A stretch of 64,000 nucleotides of DNA from Cyclobacterium sp. SYSU L10401 (GTDB lineage: Bacteria > Bacteroidota > Bacteroidia > Cytophagales > Cyclobacteriaceae). The stretch spans positions 43,232 through 107,231 of the forward strand of contig NZ_WOFO01000015.1 in NCBI RefSeq assembly GCF_010993705.1, written 5' to 3'. Positions 63,921 through 64,000 of this stretch are shown here, piece after piece. Within the stretch, counting starts at the first letter, position 1. Each line of letters begins with the position of its first letter. The position numbers and the translations under genes were made by a program. The notes beneath the pieces are model-generated. The model saw only the letters and a program-made list of their open reading frames with translations, searched no databases and had not been told where the DNA came from.

Positions 63921-64000
63921 TTGTGCCACCCATTCCGGTTTTTGCGTGCCAGTGATTCCGGTCCAAACTGTGCCAGTTTACTGAAGCAGGTCCGGACCTA
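63921..64000. mobile_element. Probable terminus of an IS21-family element, cut by the window edge
   Basis: Two direct repeats of the form GTGCCA-n3-ATTCCGGT start near 63923 and 63946, followed about 24 bases later by a third, weaker GTGCCAGTTTA at 63970. Multiple spaced terminal repeats of this kind are characteristic of IS21-family ends in Bacteroidota. A 12-base palindrome AGGTCCGGACCT (63988-63999) follows. The outer end and the istA gene would lie on either side and cannot be confirmed here. Confidence 0.45.

Noticed and set aside
1..64000. CRISPR arrays, tRNA and rRNA genes
   Set aside because: I looked for regularly spaced repeats and T-loop signatures; only the tmRNA T-arm was found.

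Overview
The window is chromosomal DNA of a Bacteroidota bacterium, most likely order Cytophagales and probably family Cyclobacteriaceae. The evidence is a SusC/SusD pair, TonB-dependent receptors with carboxypeptidase-regulatory N-domains, DUF4249, DUF1080 and BatB-like proteins, TAnnTTTG promoter elements, an FtsZ with a very long tail, and a tmRNA whose tag reads GESNYAMAA. Genus and species cannot be fixed from sequence reading alone.

Layout. 1-4.0 kb is the end of the division and cell-wall cluster (murC 3' end, ftsQ, ftsA, ftsZ). 4-9.7 kb holds housekeeping and hypothetical genes: an FMN reductase, purine nucleoside phosphorylase, an NAD(P)-binding protein, an FG-GAP protein, a DUF3500 protein, a GH16 glycosidase remnant and a sterol-desaturase-type hydroxylase. 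10-16.1 kb has sdhA-sdhB (no sdhC), an exopolyphosphatase and a SulP transporter. 16.2-19.8 kb has an orphan response regulator, rmlA, an outer-membrane barrel and a pirin. 19.8-23.3 kb is a sugar locus: a Tat-exported isomerase/epimerase, divergent from a ROK kinase, a phosphotriesterase-family hydrolase and a DUF1080 protein. A universal stress protein and a Na/Pi cotransporter follow.

26.2-37.4 kb is a carbohydrate block: a two-domain DUF1080 lipoprotein, SusC/SusD, glucuronate isomerase (uxaC), a FucP-type transporter and an aldo/keto reductase. Three of its transcription units have the same GCAATCGATTG(C/T) palindrome upstream, which resembles a LacI-family operator; the regulator gene is not in the window. 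A truncated isomerase remnant lies beside uxaC.

37.4-39.2 kb carries two acyltransferases resembling the Bacteroides glycine-lipid pair GlsB/GlsA. 39.5-46 kb has a short-chain dehydrogenase and a tripartite RND efflux operon. 46-49.3 kb is a TonB receptor/DUF4249 pair, followed by a partial Bat operon (von Willebrand A protein plus two TPR proteins), a thiolase, a MORN-repeat protein, purC, a STAS protein, RNase Z and a queuosine-precursor transporter. 57-60.4 kb has a BASS-family transporter, a class A beta-lactamase-like lipoprotein and a DASS-family anion transporter. 60.6-64 kb has a duplicated-domain lipoprotein, a HigB/HigA toxin-antitoxin pair, ssrA with its terminator, and a probable IS21-type terminus at the right edge.

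I found no tRNA, rRNA, CRISPR array or complete transposon. The most system-like observation is the putative palindrome regulon. The others that stand out are the sugar locus at 19.8-23.3 kb, the lipid acyltransferase pair, and the duplicated lipoprotein whose repeats share 26 identical residues encoded by heavily diverged synonymous codons.
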